DNA of 64,000 nt, from contig JAHLJT010008446.1 of NCBI GenBank assembly GCA_031308135.1, forward strand, positions 165,817,270 through 165,881,269. The letters are read 5' to 3'. Numbering within the stretch: the first letter of the stretch is position 1; every line of letters starts with the position of its first letter. The position numbers and the translations under genes were made by a program. Shown piece by piece: positions 10,680 to 21,036 of the stretch. The notes beneath the pieces were generated by a model, which saw nothing but the letters and a program-made list of their open reading frames with translations, was not told the origin of the DNA and did no database searches. The DNA is from Acheta domesticus (Eukaryota > Arthropoda > Insecta > Orthoptera > Gryllidae).

Positions 10680-11730
10680 AGTATCAGGATAAAAGGTGGG
10701 GTCCGTCTTGTGCGTTGTCTGATGTATCTGACGGCCTGGCTTAAAGGAACCAAGAAAAGTATGCCTTTTGCTGTTCCGATGATGTGGAGAGAACTCCGGA
10801 ATCTCTTTAGTGACTTATTTCTGTATGACCAATACAGCAGGAAGTAACAAGAAGAAACAGCGTGTCATCGAATATCCAAACTTGCTATCCGTGATCAGAT
10901 CAGTGCCTCATGGAGAAAATTTACCTGCACCTACTCTTCCGAACGATAGGGAAACTATCGATATTGCAGCACCTACGGGAACCGATGAGGACACTAACTC
11001 AATATTTGATAATGATCTGATAATCCCTTCCATTTAAATGATGAGACTCATTTCATCCTTCAACATGAATTGAACGATTTAGCGAGAGACAACTTACGAA
11101 AGAGATAGCTCAATTTTGGGTGCTAGACTCCATGAATAGTGTTTACTGACTCCCGGAGCTACTTACACTCATCACAGGAAAAGGAACGAGCCTTTTTCAG
11201 AAAATTACAGAATGAAAGATTCCCTTTGCGTATGCACGGACATCAATGGCCTGATGAATGAGTTAGGAATCCAACACAATCCATCTGATTGGTGTCCTTT
11301 TCTAAGTACAGTCTGATTCATCTAAGTACAGTCTGAAAGCAGTTTTGCTTCATAATGGAAATAAGCTGCCGTCTATTCCTGTGGCACATTGTTCCAAAGA
11401 AAGAGACTTGCGAGGGTCTCGCACTCATTTTAAATCATATCAAATACAAAGATCATGGTTGGCAAATTTATGGAGATCTAAAAGTATTTGCAAAATTATA
11501 TATTTGTCTGGAAGGTGGATTTACGAAGCACTTTTGTTTGTTTTTTTGTTTTTGTGTCACGAAAGGAGTGGCCCCCTAGAGTCATTTAATCCCGGTACCA
11601 ACAACGTCAAGTATGAGTCTCTGGTCGATCCAGGCAAGGTACTGCTTCCGCCTCTGCACATTACGTTGGACCTCATGAATTTCGTAAAAGGAATAGGCAA
11701 TGTAGGTGAAGGATTTAAGTATTTTTAGAC
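10680..11730 (+). pseudogene. Broken copy of an uncharacterised multicopy arthropod ORF
   Basis: Several frames read as one decayed protein. An early segment AWLKG(T)KKSMPFAVPM.WRE (about 10735-10795) is followed after a one-base frame change near 10812 by YFCMTNTAG..., then EYPNL...IRSVPHGENLPAPT (to about 10950). A later block at 11300-11728 has LLHNGNKLPSIPVAHC, then GWQIYGDLKV, then a Cys-containing segment and ESLVDPGKVLLPPLHI. I recall this order from large, multicopy, uncharacterised proteins in insects, spiders and Hydra that are probably transposon-encoded, but I know no assigned catalytic activity. The region 11040-11300 has several stops. There is no intact frame, so this is a pseudogene. 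Confidence 0.6.
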
Positions 11731-12164
11731 AGTGTTTTCCAAAACTAAGTGATGGTCTGTATACATCTGTGAACATTATACCTTATAAACTATTCTGGTA
11801 TGTAAATGCTGAAGTACAGTTTTTAAATGCTAGTAAACTAACTTTATAGTTTTTTAATTGTTTAGATCTAATAAATTAATTTATAGAATTTTAAAAAATT
11901 GATAGTCTTTGACACAAGTGCTAAAACAAAGTTCATTCCCTTTTTGCAGTCAAAAAGCTCATTCTCCGGTACCTTCAAGATACCTCATTATGTCTATATC
12001 GGTAAATTGGGCAACTATGCGTTACACAAAAATACGAGCTAATCTAGTAAAACGGCTTACATACTCGTATTCAGCGACCCAAAATTGGTCAGAATCAGTG
12101 AGTTTTGTTTCTGTAACTTTTCAAAAGTTAGAAAACGTCGGCCAGTGTAATTAATTTCCAAACG

Positions 12165-12690
12165 CATTTTAATTTATCACTATATTTAGAATAATCTTCA
12201 CGTATGTGGCACTCTCTGGCCCAAGGCACTAGTTCATATCAATATGTGCTAAAAATAACAATTCAAGCATTCCAGGAGATTCAATATTTTTCATAATTGT
12301 TGGATCATGTTTACGCCGCCATGTACCGTGGCTATCATTCTGAATTAACTGGATTTTCAATAAGTACATTTAAAATATTTATTGAACAGAACCTACAAAC
12401 ATTTGAGACTATTAACCTATTCTAGTGTAAGCCACGCGATGCTTACCTTAGAGAATATTACTCGACTGTTTCACCGTTTATGCGGAGAAACGAGGAAATG
12501 CTCCGCACAGGAGACGCCGCGTCTGCAGTGTCTTAGCGGTCGGTTTGAATTTCGTGAACGACAGTGATTTTTAATCTCAATTTTCTGAAAGACAAAATTT
12601 GTTTCGGAAAAATTGGACCTGCCAATCTTCATGACTGGCAACACAGAATTTGGCATATTTTTTTTGTAACGGGAGCTTCTGGACACCTTT
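12165..12690 (-). repeat. Repeat family R3, copy 3 (inverted)
   Basis: This is the reverse-complement copy of the repeats at 6330-7390. On the plus strand it runs from TATGTGGCACTCTCTGGCCC through AACAATTCAAGCATTCCAGG, AAAATATTTATTGAACAGAA, GTAAGCCACGCGATGCTTAC, GAGGAAATGCTCCGC and GACTGGCAACACAGAATTTG. It extends outwards into TAACGGGAGCTTCTGGACACC. This outer stretch is absent or altered in copies 1 and 2, so it may contain the true end. Confidence 0.7.
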
Positions 12691-12699
12691 ATAAAGAAT

Positions 12700-13501
12700 A
12701 CTACAAACATTTAATTACCGCAATAATAAAATAAATACACAAATAAACTAGTGGTAATACAACAGCACTTACTTTCCCGTATTAGAGGAAACAGCTAAGT
12801 AGTACTGTAATATTGCACTTTATGCGCTACTAACATCTTCGCTTGGAACTCACTATTTCCATTGCAGTGTTGTCAGAACTATGTGAGTTCCACAACTTCA
12901 CAAAAATAGAATGCAAAGTTTTGTAACCCTGTATTGGAAAAAGAAGCCTGATACCCTGGAAATATAGAAATGCCTTCCATTGGGCCATGATTAGGGAAGA
13001 GTATTTTAAAACCATGCAACAAATTCTCTACTCACTACAAATGGTACAGTATTTGGTGCAAAACTAAATATTTGCCTGCAAATATCACATAAATTAGACA
13101 ATTATAACTCCTTTTCATACAGCTCCATTAGGTCACAACAATGACACTAATTATTCGCGATATTAGTACAGATATTCGCGAGCGCAAAGTGAATTCCATT
13201 GTTGCAGACCCTGCATTGTCGCTATTCTGATAGCTATTAATTCTTTTTACTTATTTCAAATATTTCAAAATAAACAATTTCTAAAATATTAATGTGTAAG
13301 TCTATAACAAAGTTCGAATGTAAGAAACGAAGAAAGAAATAATATACAAAATTGCACATTCTAATTTACGACGCATCCAGCTGTCCAAAGCGCAGTAAAT
13401 TTACAGCGGCCTATTACGTTTGTCACAAAATTAAAGAAAAACTACTCGTATTTTGAAAAAATTAAGCATGACCGTATTTATTTTATTTATTTATTTGTCA
13501 A
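12700..13501. other. Intergenic stretch, no gene recognised
   Basis: AT-rich sequence without a protein-like frame, RNA gene or recognised repeat. A T-rich run (TTTATTTTATTTATTTATTT, about 13476-13495) immediately precedes the left end of the full-length modular repeat and may have been its target. Confidence 0.4.
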
Positions 13502-15026
13502 TATTCGGAATTGCCACATACTCTTTCTTGCCAGCTACCATCTATCCACGCCAAAAGTACATTTTTTTTGTCATTTTCTTAATTTTTTCGGTTTCCTATT
13601 GGTAGAACAGAAACATTAATTTTAGAATATTAAAGAACACAAAAACCTAGCCGTAAATGGCAATTTTCTTTTAAAACTTATGTGCCGTTTAAGAGAAAAT
13701 GGCGTTTTAGCGCTACTAAAAATGCGAAATTTGAAGCTCATTTTCACAGAAAATTTTTGAGTTTTCAAAATACTTTATTTGAAGTTATTTGAAGCACTTA
13801 CACTCACAAATATAATCATCTTTACAAATTGCGGATAATGTGCATATTAAAGATGTGAGAGATCTTTGAAAAATTTACATTATATAATTTTTGAAAAAAA
13901 CAAAAAAAAACTCAAAATAAACTTCACGCTATACTAATGAGTGTAATTAGCACTATCCGTTACAAAAGTTTCAAGAAAAAAATTGCAGCCATATACGAGA
14001 AAATGACGTTTGAGCATTTCTGAAAATGCCGAAATTTGAGCTACTTTTCACAGAAAACGGTAGTGTTTTCGAGAAACTTTACTTGACATTATTTAAAGCA
14101 TATATACTCGTAAATATAATAATGTAAAAAAAATCGCCGATAATGTAAATATTAACGACGTGAGGGACAAGTAAAAAAATTTACATTTTTGTAATTTTTG
14201 AAAAAACCAACCGATAGACCAAAATGGCTTTTATGTCATTGATAGAGTACATTTAACACTATCCCTACCAAAAGTTTAAAGAAAAAATTTGGAGCCGTTT
14301 TTGAGAAAATTTTGTTTTTGTAATTTTTTAAAATTGCACATATTGCACGCAATATTGCACGAAAACTACCAAAATTGTGAAAACATTTACATGACCTTTA
14401 TTAAAGAACTCAATATGCAGAACAAATTTTATTTGAAGAAAAAATCTCTATCTTCAATTTTGTAGTTGGAGAAAGACGCCGAAAAAAATTCGAACTTTCA
14501 CAATTTTCGAAAATTCAGAGCTGTACGTGAAAATCGGACCTATGCCATGTTAAAAAAGTGTATTTTCCTCTATTCATACAAGAAATTTAAAGAAAAAATT
14601 TGGAGCCGTTTTTGAGAAAATGTTGAAAATCCCCGGGGGGCTTCATATAAAGTACCCCCAAATTTTAAAGAATCTTTTTCAAAATCACAAAGCTTCGACT
14701 AGAATCAGATCGACTTGGGAATATCAATTTTGAAGAAAATCGACCGAACGGTTTAGGCGCTAGCGTTGACCACAGACGGACAGACGGACGGAATGCCGTC
14801 AATCGATTTTTAAGTATAAAGAAGCAACAAATCATGGATTTTGACCACACCACGTGTTAGGGGATTTTTTTTCTTAATTTAGCAACTGGTTTATCCACTT
14901 ATTCGTTTTCACGGCCCGGCAATTAATTTTTTTTCCGCCGAAAAGTGGCCATTTTTTCGCGCAGCATTACATAACTTTCCCTATACTACGTATATCACTC
15001 CGTGTATACGTACGTATACGGGAAAA
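13502..15026 (+). repeat. Modular terminal-hairpin repeat family, full-length copy B (+)
   Basis: This is the best-preserved copy of the family, about 1525 bases. It starts at TATTCGGAATTGCCACATAC, the same word (inverted) that ends the copy at 42212. The middle consists of diverged modules with 'AATTTGGAGCCGTTTTTGAG' and 'AAATCTCTATCTTCAATTTT'. The end block contains AAAGTACCCCCAAATTTTAA, CGGTTTAGGCGCTAGCGTTG, a CAGACGGACAGACGGACGG run and GCAGCATTACATAACTTTCC. A terminal hairpin follows: AACTTTCCC at 14974-14982 pairs with GGGAAA at 15020-15025, with further self-complementary TATACGTACGTATA between. No ORF longer than about 60 codons is present, so it appears non-coding. Confidence 0.8.
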
Positions 15027-15028
15027 AT

Positions 15029-15073
15029 AAAAAATAATTACATGGGAATTACAAATTCCCATGTAATTATTAT
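15029..15073. repeat. Near-perfect palindrome, 17-bp arms
   Basis: ATAATTACATGGGAATT is followed by ACA and then its reverse complement AATTCCCATGTAATTAT. The arm word TAATTACATGGGAATT recurs at about 15398-15414 as part of the adjacent tandem repeat, so this palindrome looks like one repeat unit inverted against its neighbour. It lies directly next to the terminal hairpin of the preceding repeat. Confidence 0.75.
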
Positions 15074-15516
15074 TTTTTTTTTTTTGCTTTTTTGTCGCTC
15101 TAAACTTACCATAAAAGAAATTTTGTTTCTCTTTAAACATTATACTAGAAATGAAACTTTTCGCAAACGCGGGTCTAACGTGTTGTCAAGATAGCATCAC
15201 AATCTCAAGAAAGTCGACAAATGACACAAATAAACAAACACTTTTTACACGGGAATTTGTCGCTTTTTTATCGCTGAAAACTTGCTATCAAAGAAGTATT
15301 GTTACTCTTTAAACAAAACCAGAAATGTAATTTCCCGAAAACGCGGTTCTGAACCGCAATGTCAGGAAAATCAAGAAATTACACAAATAAATAAAAAATA
15401 ATTACATGGGAATTTGTCGCTTTTTTCTCGCTCTAAATTTACCATAAAAGAAATTTTGTTACTCTTTAAACAATATACTAGAAATCGCAAACGCGGGTCT
15501 AACGTGTTGTCAAGAT
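15074..15516. repeat. Three ~160-bp tandem repeat units
   Basis: The unit begins near GGGAATTTGTCGCTTTTTT and contains CTCTAAACTTACCATAAAAG, GTTACTCTTTAAACA, ACTAGAAAT and CGCAAACGCGGGTCTAACG. Starts are near 15085, 15250 and 15410, giving spacings of about 165 and 160. Units 1 and 3 are closest to each other and unit 2 is more diverged. No coding frame is present. It abuts a T-run that is the poly(A) tail of the neighbouring minus-strand LINE. Confidence 0.7.
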
Positions 15517-16383
15517 TTTTTTTTATTCTGAACAAAGTAAATTTACAATCTATTTTACATTAAAATAACAAGTAAATATGTTGACAATGGTAATTAAAGA
15601 CAGTGACAGTTAATGACAATGACAGTTTGTGGGTGAAAGTTTCCCAGTGGCACATTTCACCGTCTTCTTGCGACTAGAACAGAAAGAGTCAATTTAGTGT
15701 TCAAGAGTCAAAGTTGTGGAATACATTTGCTTGTACTACATATGAAGTCTAATTTGAAAATCTATAATGGAGTTGTAAGGGTGTAATTCTGGATAAGCGG
15801 TAGGTTTCTTCACTATTATCTAAGAGGTTGATGGCTAGAAAATTTGGGTGCGTTTCCAGACGTTGAAGATAGCTTGAGCTGCTTGTTTGGATTCTTTCGA
15901 AGACTGTCGGTACTTTTTAGTCTCTGTGAAGCGTTGTGTTGGAGATATACCACGGTGCTGCAGCAATCATCCTAAGAGTTTTTTAATGAAATCTCTGTAG
16001 AATGGAGATATTTGATCTGCTTGCCGTGCCCCAGATTTGGATGCCGTCGGTCCAAATAGGAATTATTATTGTTTTATAAATCAATAATTTATTGTCTAAG
16101 GACAGCTTCGAGTAGTATCCTAGTAGCCAGTACAGTCTTTTCACTTGTAGTTGAAGTTGCTTCTTCTTGGCTTGTATGTGGTAAGCCTTTTGTCCAGATG
16201 TATACCTAAATACTTCACACTTTCAACTTGCAAAATTGGTTTATTATTAATGTTTGCGATGGGGCATTTTTGTCTTCTCAAAGTGAAAGTAATATGAGCT
16301 GACTTGCTTTCGTTAATTTTTATTTTCCACTTGTCTGCCCATTTTCGATCAACAATAGATGCTCTTGCAATTTTCTTGATGCT
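15517..16383 (-). mobile_element. Jockey-type LINE, 3' part with poly(A) tail
   Basis: Read on the minus strand, a stretch just inside 16383 gives SRKLQEHLLLI. After one frame change it continues WADKWKIKINESKSAHITFT, then a CP...NINNKPI segment and VESVKYLGIHLDKRLT, which is the region downstream of the catalytic YADD in Jockey-clade reverse transcriptases. Further on, RDFIKK and a degraded C-terminus are visible with many stops. The 3' end is marked by a T-run at 15517-15526 on the plus strand. The copy stops exactly at 16384, where the terminal word of another transposon begins, so it was cut or interrupted there. It is inactive. Confidence 0.75.
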
Positions 16384-17815
16384 GGGTCATTCCATGCAAA
16401 AAAGTAGGAAATCTGACACTACATCTCAGAATTTAAAAATATTTTGCCACCTTAATTATCATGATACCTGCATGAACCAGGTACAATATTTTTGTCTCAT
16501 GAGCCATTGTTTAGTAACAATGGGCACTTGAAATATTAGGCTAGCAGTCTGTAGACATTCCGTTATGATTTTTTTTTCGATGATATGCAAACAAGCAAAA
16601 AATATGAAAGTGACACTATTTGTAGAAGAAATGTAAAGGATAATTTTACGCTAAAGATATTTTTTTATCGTGAGTCTTTAACAATAAGGAAATAAACAAA
16701 TTCTAAAAAATGCAATAAATGGAAATGTAATATTTTTAAATTCTTGAATTTTGGAAGAAAAATTGCTGAAACTACTTTCAAGCTACTCTGTAAATTTCAT
16801 CATGGAACCTTGAATGATTTTAAAGTTATGAATAAAAGTATCTTACCGGCGCACACTGGGGAAAAAGCCCGAAAAGCTGGCCAAAAGTCAAATAAGATGC
16901 CAATCGCATATAAAACATATATTTAGGGGTTTTTGGGGTCGCTGAATCTGAATCTGGAGCCATATTTGTAATTTTTTTAAAAATTGGAATAAATAGAGAC
17001 AATAATGCATAAGAAAATTAATTTATGTCATTTGACAGGGATATTCTGCAAAATTTGTAATTTGTCTGACTACTAATCTCATTCGTATTATAATAAAATC
17101 CGACAATTGATAGATCATGATGTATTTCTGCAATATTTTGGAGTATTTGATTTATCACACATTTTCCTTCAATTTATTTGTTAATAAGAAGAAAGTAATA
17201 TTGGTTAAACTGGAGTTGAATAACTATTTTCTTATCATTTCAAAGAAATACATTTTTAAAGTTAAAATAATTATAACTTAGAGTGAACTTATTAATAATA
17301 AGTGAACTTATTCGTCCTCCGAAAAAGATTCTTCAACGCCAAAAGTGATGTACGTGCAGATGAGAAGGGATATCGCGTCGGGAGGGAATTGATTCATTTT
17401 CCTTTGAGGGGTCTTTCTTAGACTAGTGATCAGTGGATCAGACGACACAAGAAGCCAATGAAAAATATCTTCCAAGTTTTTGTGTCTCGAGCATTTCCTG
17501 GAAAATCCAGTGTGATACGCTTTGAAAATCTTTGTTTCTTGCCTCTTGTGCTTGCTCCGAATATTGACCGATTGGCAGCAAAGCAGAATTTATTATTTGG
17601 GGGCCATGAATTAAAAGTTTGTGGAGTGTTGTTGCCATATAATACCAAGAGTATTTTTCCACGTATAACTTTGCAATCTTAATGCAAAATTTCTCAAATT
17701 TTGGAATACTGATGTAGTACCCACTAGAGATGACCTGAAGAATGGTGTGAAAATACCTTATTAGATTCTCATCTATGCCAGTTATTGAGGCACATAAATT
17801 ATTGAGGCACATACA
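16384..17815 (-). mobile_element. DNA transposon starting GGGTCATTCCATGCAAAA, one end plus C-terminal coding part
   Basis: The first ~465 bases (16384-16850) are about 95% identical by eye to 51150-51614, where the same sequence is one inverted terminus of a complete element. Similarity stops after CTTAC(C/T)GGCGC. Beyond it lies a different A/T-rich stretch and then a minus-strand coding remnant (17309-17812). No matching right terminus was found, so the far end is missing or unrecognised. Grouping the terminus and the ORF as one element is inference based on adjacency and orientation. Confidence 0.6.
17309..17812 (-). pseudogene. C-terminal fragment of a multicopy transposon-type protein
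   Basis: On the minus strand the frame starting at 17812 reads ASITGIDENLIRYFHTILQV, then a segment with KFEKFCIKIAKLYVEKYSWY, then IHGPQIINSALLPIGQYSE and AQEARNKDF. One frame change later come the segments SSDPLIS, LRKTP and a terminal acidic SFSEDE before a stop at 17309. I recall the 'KILIHG...I...LPIG.LSEEAQEARNKD' signature from uncharacterised multicopy proteins of insects and cnidarians. The upstream, presumably catalytic, part is absent. At least one frameshift makes this a pseudogene. Confidence 0.6.
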
Positions 17816-18600
17816 ATTGAGTTCTAGGTTATTCCATATTAAATCAATACAGTCATTTTACATCATCTCAGATTCAGATGTAATTTGATACATAGGTAGT
17901 ATGACTGAAGAATAAGAACACTACAAATTTTGAGTAAAATATTTCCACCCGTTTGTGAAATTCAGATATGTAAAATTTTACAAAATTCCGTTCCCGAAAA
18001 TTTTTAAATTAATGGAGAACCTCCCCAAATGAACATAGAGAGCTGGAACAGGTATCATTTTTCAGCTTTCTTTATGGACTTTTATATGATATACAGTTCA
18101 ATAGGGTTGTGTTAAACACGTTTTTCAAATTTGAATTTGAAATTTTGATTTTAAGTTTTTTCAAAATGCTCATCTTCAAAAAAATTGAAAAAATTATAAA
18201 ATAATCTGTATATATTTCCAAACAGATAGTGCAAGTTTAAACATGGGACTGCAGTGCGTTTATTATATTTCTCTCAAGTTATTTCGATAAAACAAAGTAC
18301 AAAACGTCTTAATCTTGTATATTTCACCCCTGTTAAAACTTAATATTAAGTCACGGTCTTTAGGACCCTGGTGCTCCAGTTACGTAATAAAAAAGTGCTC
18401 CAGTTAAGGTTTAAGATGTATATTTTGTTTATATTATTTGTCATGCCATTCGTCATACCATTCCCAAGTATTCAGAATATTCATCATCAATTTCATTCAA
18501 TATTTATTGAGTATGTAGCAGACATGGTGGCGCTGACGGATGTAAAAGCTTTAGTTTTATACTAGTCTAGAATGAAGTTTTGAGTCGTTTTCAAAACCAA
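17816..18600. other. Intergenic stretch, no gene recognised
   Basis: This is AT-rich sequence. A word resembling the neighbouring transposon end (GGTTATTCCATATTAAATC, about 17828) starts it, but no inverted partner was found. Small ORFs here lack protein-like features. Confidence 0.4.
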
Positions 18601-18604
18601 AAAT

Positions 18605-19235
18605 TTGGAAGAATTAATTAGCAAAATAAACTATTATAACAAATGTGTACTTATCATATTAAAGTTTTGCACTTTTTGCGAAATTTCCGTACGCTCGTTT
18701 TCCGATGAACGTCTTGTTTGTAATATTATTTGTTGTTCTACAACTCTCATTACCAGATATTATCAGGTAATTGTTACGGATTTTATTTAAAAAATACAAT
18801 AATTAATTTTTTAAACACTGAAAAAACGTGGGTAGAAGGTGGTAGCCTTAATTTGTATCCTGTGAGAACATAAATTGTAATGTAAATAGAATTAAAGCAA
18901 TTTTAATGCCAATTAGCACATTAACAATTTAAACAAATTCATTAATGTTTACTAATAATATCGATCAAATAATGAAGAATAATATAAAATTTACAGATAT
19001 AATTATAGACTCATTGAACAAAGTTACGATGGGCGTCGTGTTTTGATACGCCAATGTATATTCACCGAGCATCTGCTTTGGAATGTAATTTATTGCCCTA
19101 CAACTTTATTAGCAGATATTAGCAGCTAATTGTTATGAATATCAATAAAGAACATAATACTTGATATTTTAAAATATGAAAGACGGTGGTAGTGCGTGGA
19201 AGTTCTAACTTTTACCCTGTAAAATAAAAAAAATT
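18605..19235. repeat. Two diverged ~360-bp tandem units
   Basis: Two related blocks lie head to tail. The first has TTGTTCTACAACTCTCATTA followed by CAGATATTATCAGGTAATTG (about 18730-18770), and the second has TGCCCTACAACTTTATTAGC then AGATATTAGCAGCTAATTGT (about 19092-19135). Each is followed after an AT-rich gap by a GGTGGTAG word and a (T)ATCCTGTGAGA or TACCCTGTAAAA word. The spacing is about 361 bases. The right unit runs towards the assembly gap. There is no coding signal. Confidence 0.5.
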
Positions 19236-19307
19236 ATAAAAAATAAACGAAAAATCGCAATTTTTAATATATATTTTTCATGACCAAAGCAAACACATGA
19301 AATGACA

Positions 19308-19407
19308 NNNNNNNNNNNNNNNNNNNNNNNNNNNNNNNNNNNNNNNNNNNNNNNNNNNNNNNNNNNNNNNNNNNNNNNNNNNNNNNNNNNNNNNNNNNNN
19401 NNNNNNN
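19308..19407. other. Assembly gap, 100 N
   Basis: Exactly 100 undetermined bases, the usual placeholder for a gap of unknown size. The minus-strand reverse-transcriptase remnant to its right probably continued into it. Confidence 0.95.
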
Positions 19408-20190
19408 ATTGCGTCGTTTGAGATGGTCTCACATTCTTCAATGCCCAGATTGTTGTACGTTTTACCTGGCTCAAAATCTTGAATCACAGTGTGCGGATCA
19501 ACTTCAATGCTATCTGACGTCGTCAGTTCGCCTCTTTTTAAATTGATTTTTCAACATTTGTCAAGACCAAATTTCATGCAGATGTCATTGCTAAAGTTAT
19601 TCACGTCAGTTAGCATTTGGGAGAGGATCGCTTCATTGTTAGCAAACACTTTCAGATAATCCATGTAAAACAAATGTTATACTGGCCGTCCATCACCATG
19701 GAGCTTGTAACCAAAGTCAGCTTGCGACAACTGTCTAGATAGTGGGATCAAACTAATGCAAAACAGCAGAGGAGATGGTGAGTCTCCTTGAAAAATACCC
19801 CTGTTGATCTGAATACTTCTGGTTTCTACTGCTTCCTTTCCGCTGTGTATAAGTAACCTGGTACACCACAACTCCATACTAGCCTTGCAAAATTCAATAC
19901 GTCTAAGATGAAATCGATAGATCCTCAGGGTCTTCAAAATCAATTCTTGTGGTACACTATCAATGGCCTTTTGGTAGTCATTCCAAGCCATGCTCAAATT
20001 ACGTTTTCGTTTCTTTACATCATTCAAGATGACTTTATTCAGTAGTAAGATTTCCTTGCAGCCATAAGAACCTTTATGACATACTTTTTGTTCCGCTGGT
20101 ATTAGATGATTTATTGTCCTTATGAAACGAAGTCTGAGCAAGGTGTTGTTTCGAGAACGTGAACAACCATGTAGACACATCAGTTCGTGA
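19408..20190 (-). pseudogene. Non-LTR reverse transcriptase fragment, clade uncertain
   Basis: The 167-codon minus-strand frame starting at 20180 carries reverse-transcriptase motifs in order: NHLIPAEQK.CHKGSYGCKE, then AWNDYQKAIDSVP (motif A, where the usual second Asp region reads AIDS), TRSIQINRGIFQGDS.SPLLF (motif B) and, after an in-frame stop at 19678, HLFYMDYLKVF, where the catalytic Y-x-D-D reads YMDY. It continues as NDICMKFGLDKC and, beyond another stop, KTYNNLGIEE up to the gap. The motif style recalls single-ORF R2/NeSL-type elements, but I am not sure. The altered catalytic pair and stops mean it is dead. Its 5' end is cut near the start of the next LINE. Confidence 0.7.
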
Positions 20191-20280
20191 ATGTAATACT
20201 GGTATGAAAATTATACAAAGAAGCAGAAAAAAGTCATACTATTAATGATATTGTAATAACTAAGTGTATGTGTAAGGCAT

Positions 20281-21036
20281 GACGTCACTAACAGGTAACA
20301 AGAATTCAAACCTACTTCATTCTTCTGTACCAGAACTAGATACGCAACCGTTGCTACACGCCGACGGTTCCCGTTATCATATTTTAACTCCCGCGTCGCG
20401 ATCATTTTTTGTAGGACATATAAATGCACAGTCCCTCTATTGCCATATCGATGAAGTAAGAGAGCTAGTCACACTGCACCATTTTCATGCACTCCTTGTT
20501 AGCGAAACGAGGCTAAAGGCGACTTTTAACACGTCTCTTGTTTCACTTCCTGGCTACCATTTTCTAAGAGCCGATAGGAATCCTAGTGTCGCATCACGTG
20601 GTGGAGGTGTCGGTATCTATATCCGCGATAATCTTGCTTATAAATGTATCGTATCTTCAACAGGCGAAGTTAATCAGTCTAATGAATAACTCTCCATCGA
20701 AGTCCCAATTTTTGGCAAAAAATGCGCCTTAGCGGTGGTGTACTGCCCACCAAAAACAGGAAATATTGAGGCCATGGGCAATGTAATTGCATCTTGCGCA
20801 ACCAAGTATGAAAACATAATATTGATGGGCGATTTTAATTGCAATCTTCGTTCACCATTACCGCTTGCCGAGAATTTCAAGCGTTTCTTTTATGAAATGA
20901 ACCTTACGATTTTGCCGCTAAATCCTACACATCACACTGCCGGCGCAGACACATGGATTGACCAGATGATAGTATCAAATCACGAGAAAGTAAATCACCA
21001 TGGGCAGATGTTAGTTCCCGGGATATCTAAAACTTG
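20281..21036 (+). pseudogene. APE-type endonuclease domain of the LINE
   Basis: From the ATG at 20281 the protein begins with about 40 non-domain residues. It then enters an apurinic-type endonuclease domain: FFVGHINAQSL near residue 43, LLVSETRLKA, RADRNPSVASRGGGVGIYI, and after an in-frame TAA at 20687-20689, ALAVVYCPPKTGN, IILMGDFNCN and TWIDQMIVSN...GQMLVPGIS. These match the expected catalytic blocks (N, E, Y, GDFN and the final S-D-H). The last block is damaged: the frame changes by one base just where 'SDHDLIYLSY' would be expected, at about 21030-21036. The domain nicks target DNA to prime reverse transcription. Confidence 0.8.

Noticed and set aside
17828..17850. GGTTATTCCATATTAAATC as the right terminus of the 16384 element
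   Set aside because: It is in direct, not inverted, orientation relative to GGGTCATTCC and diverges after a few bases.
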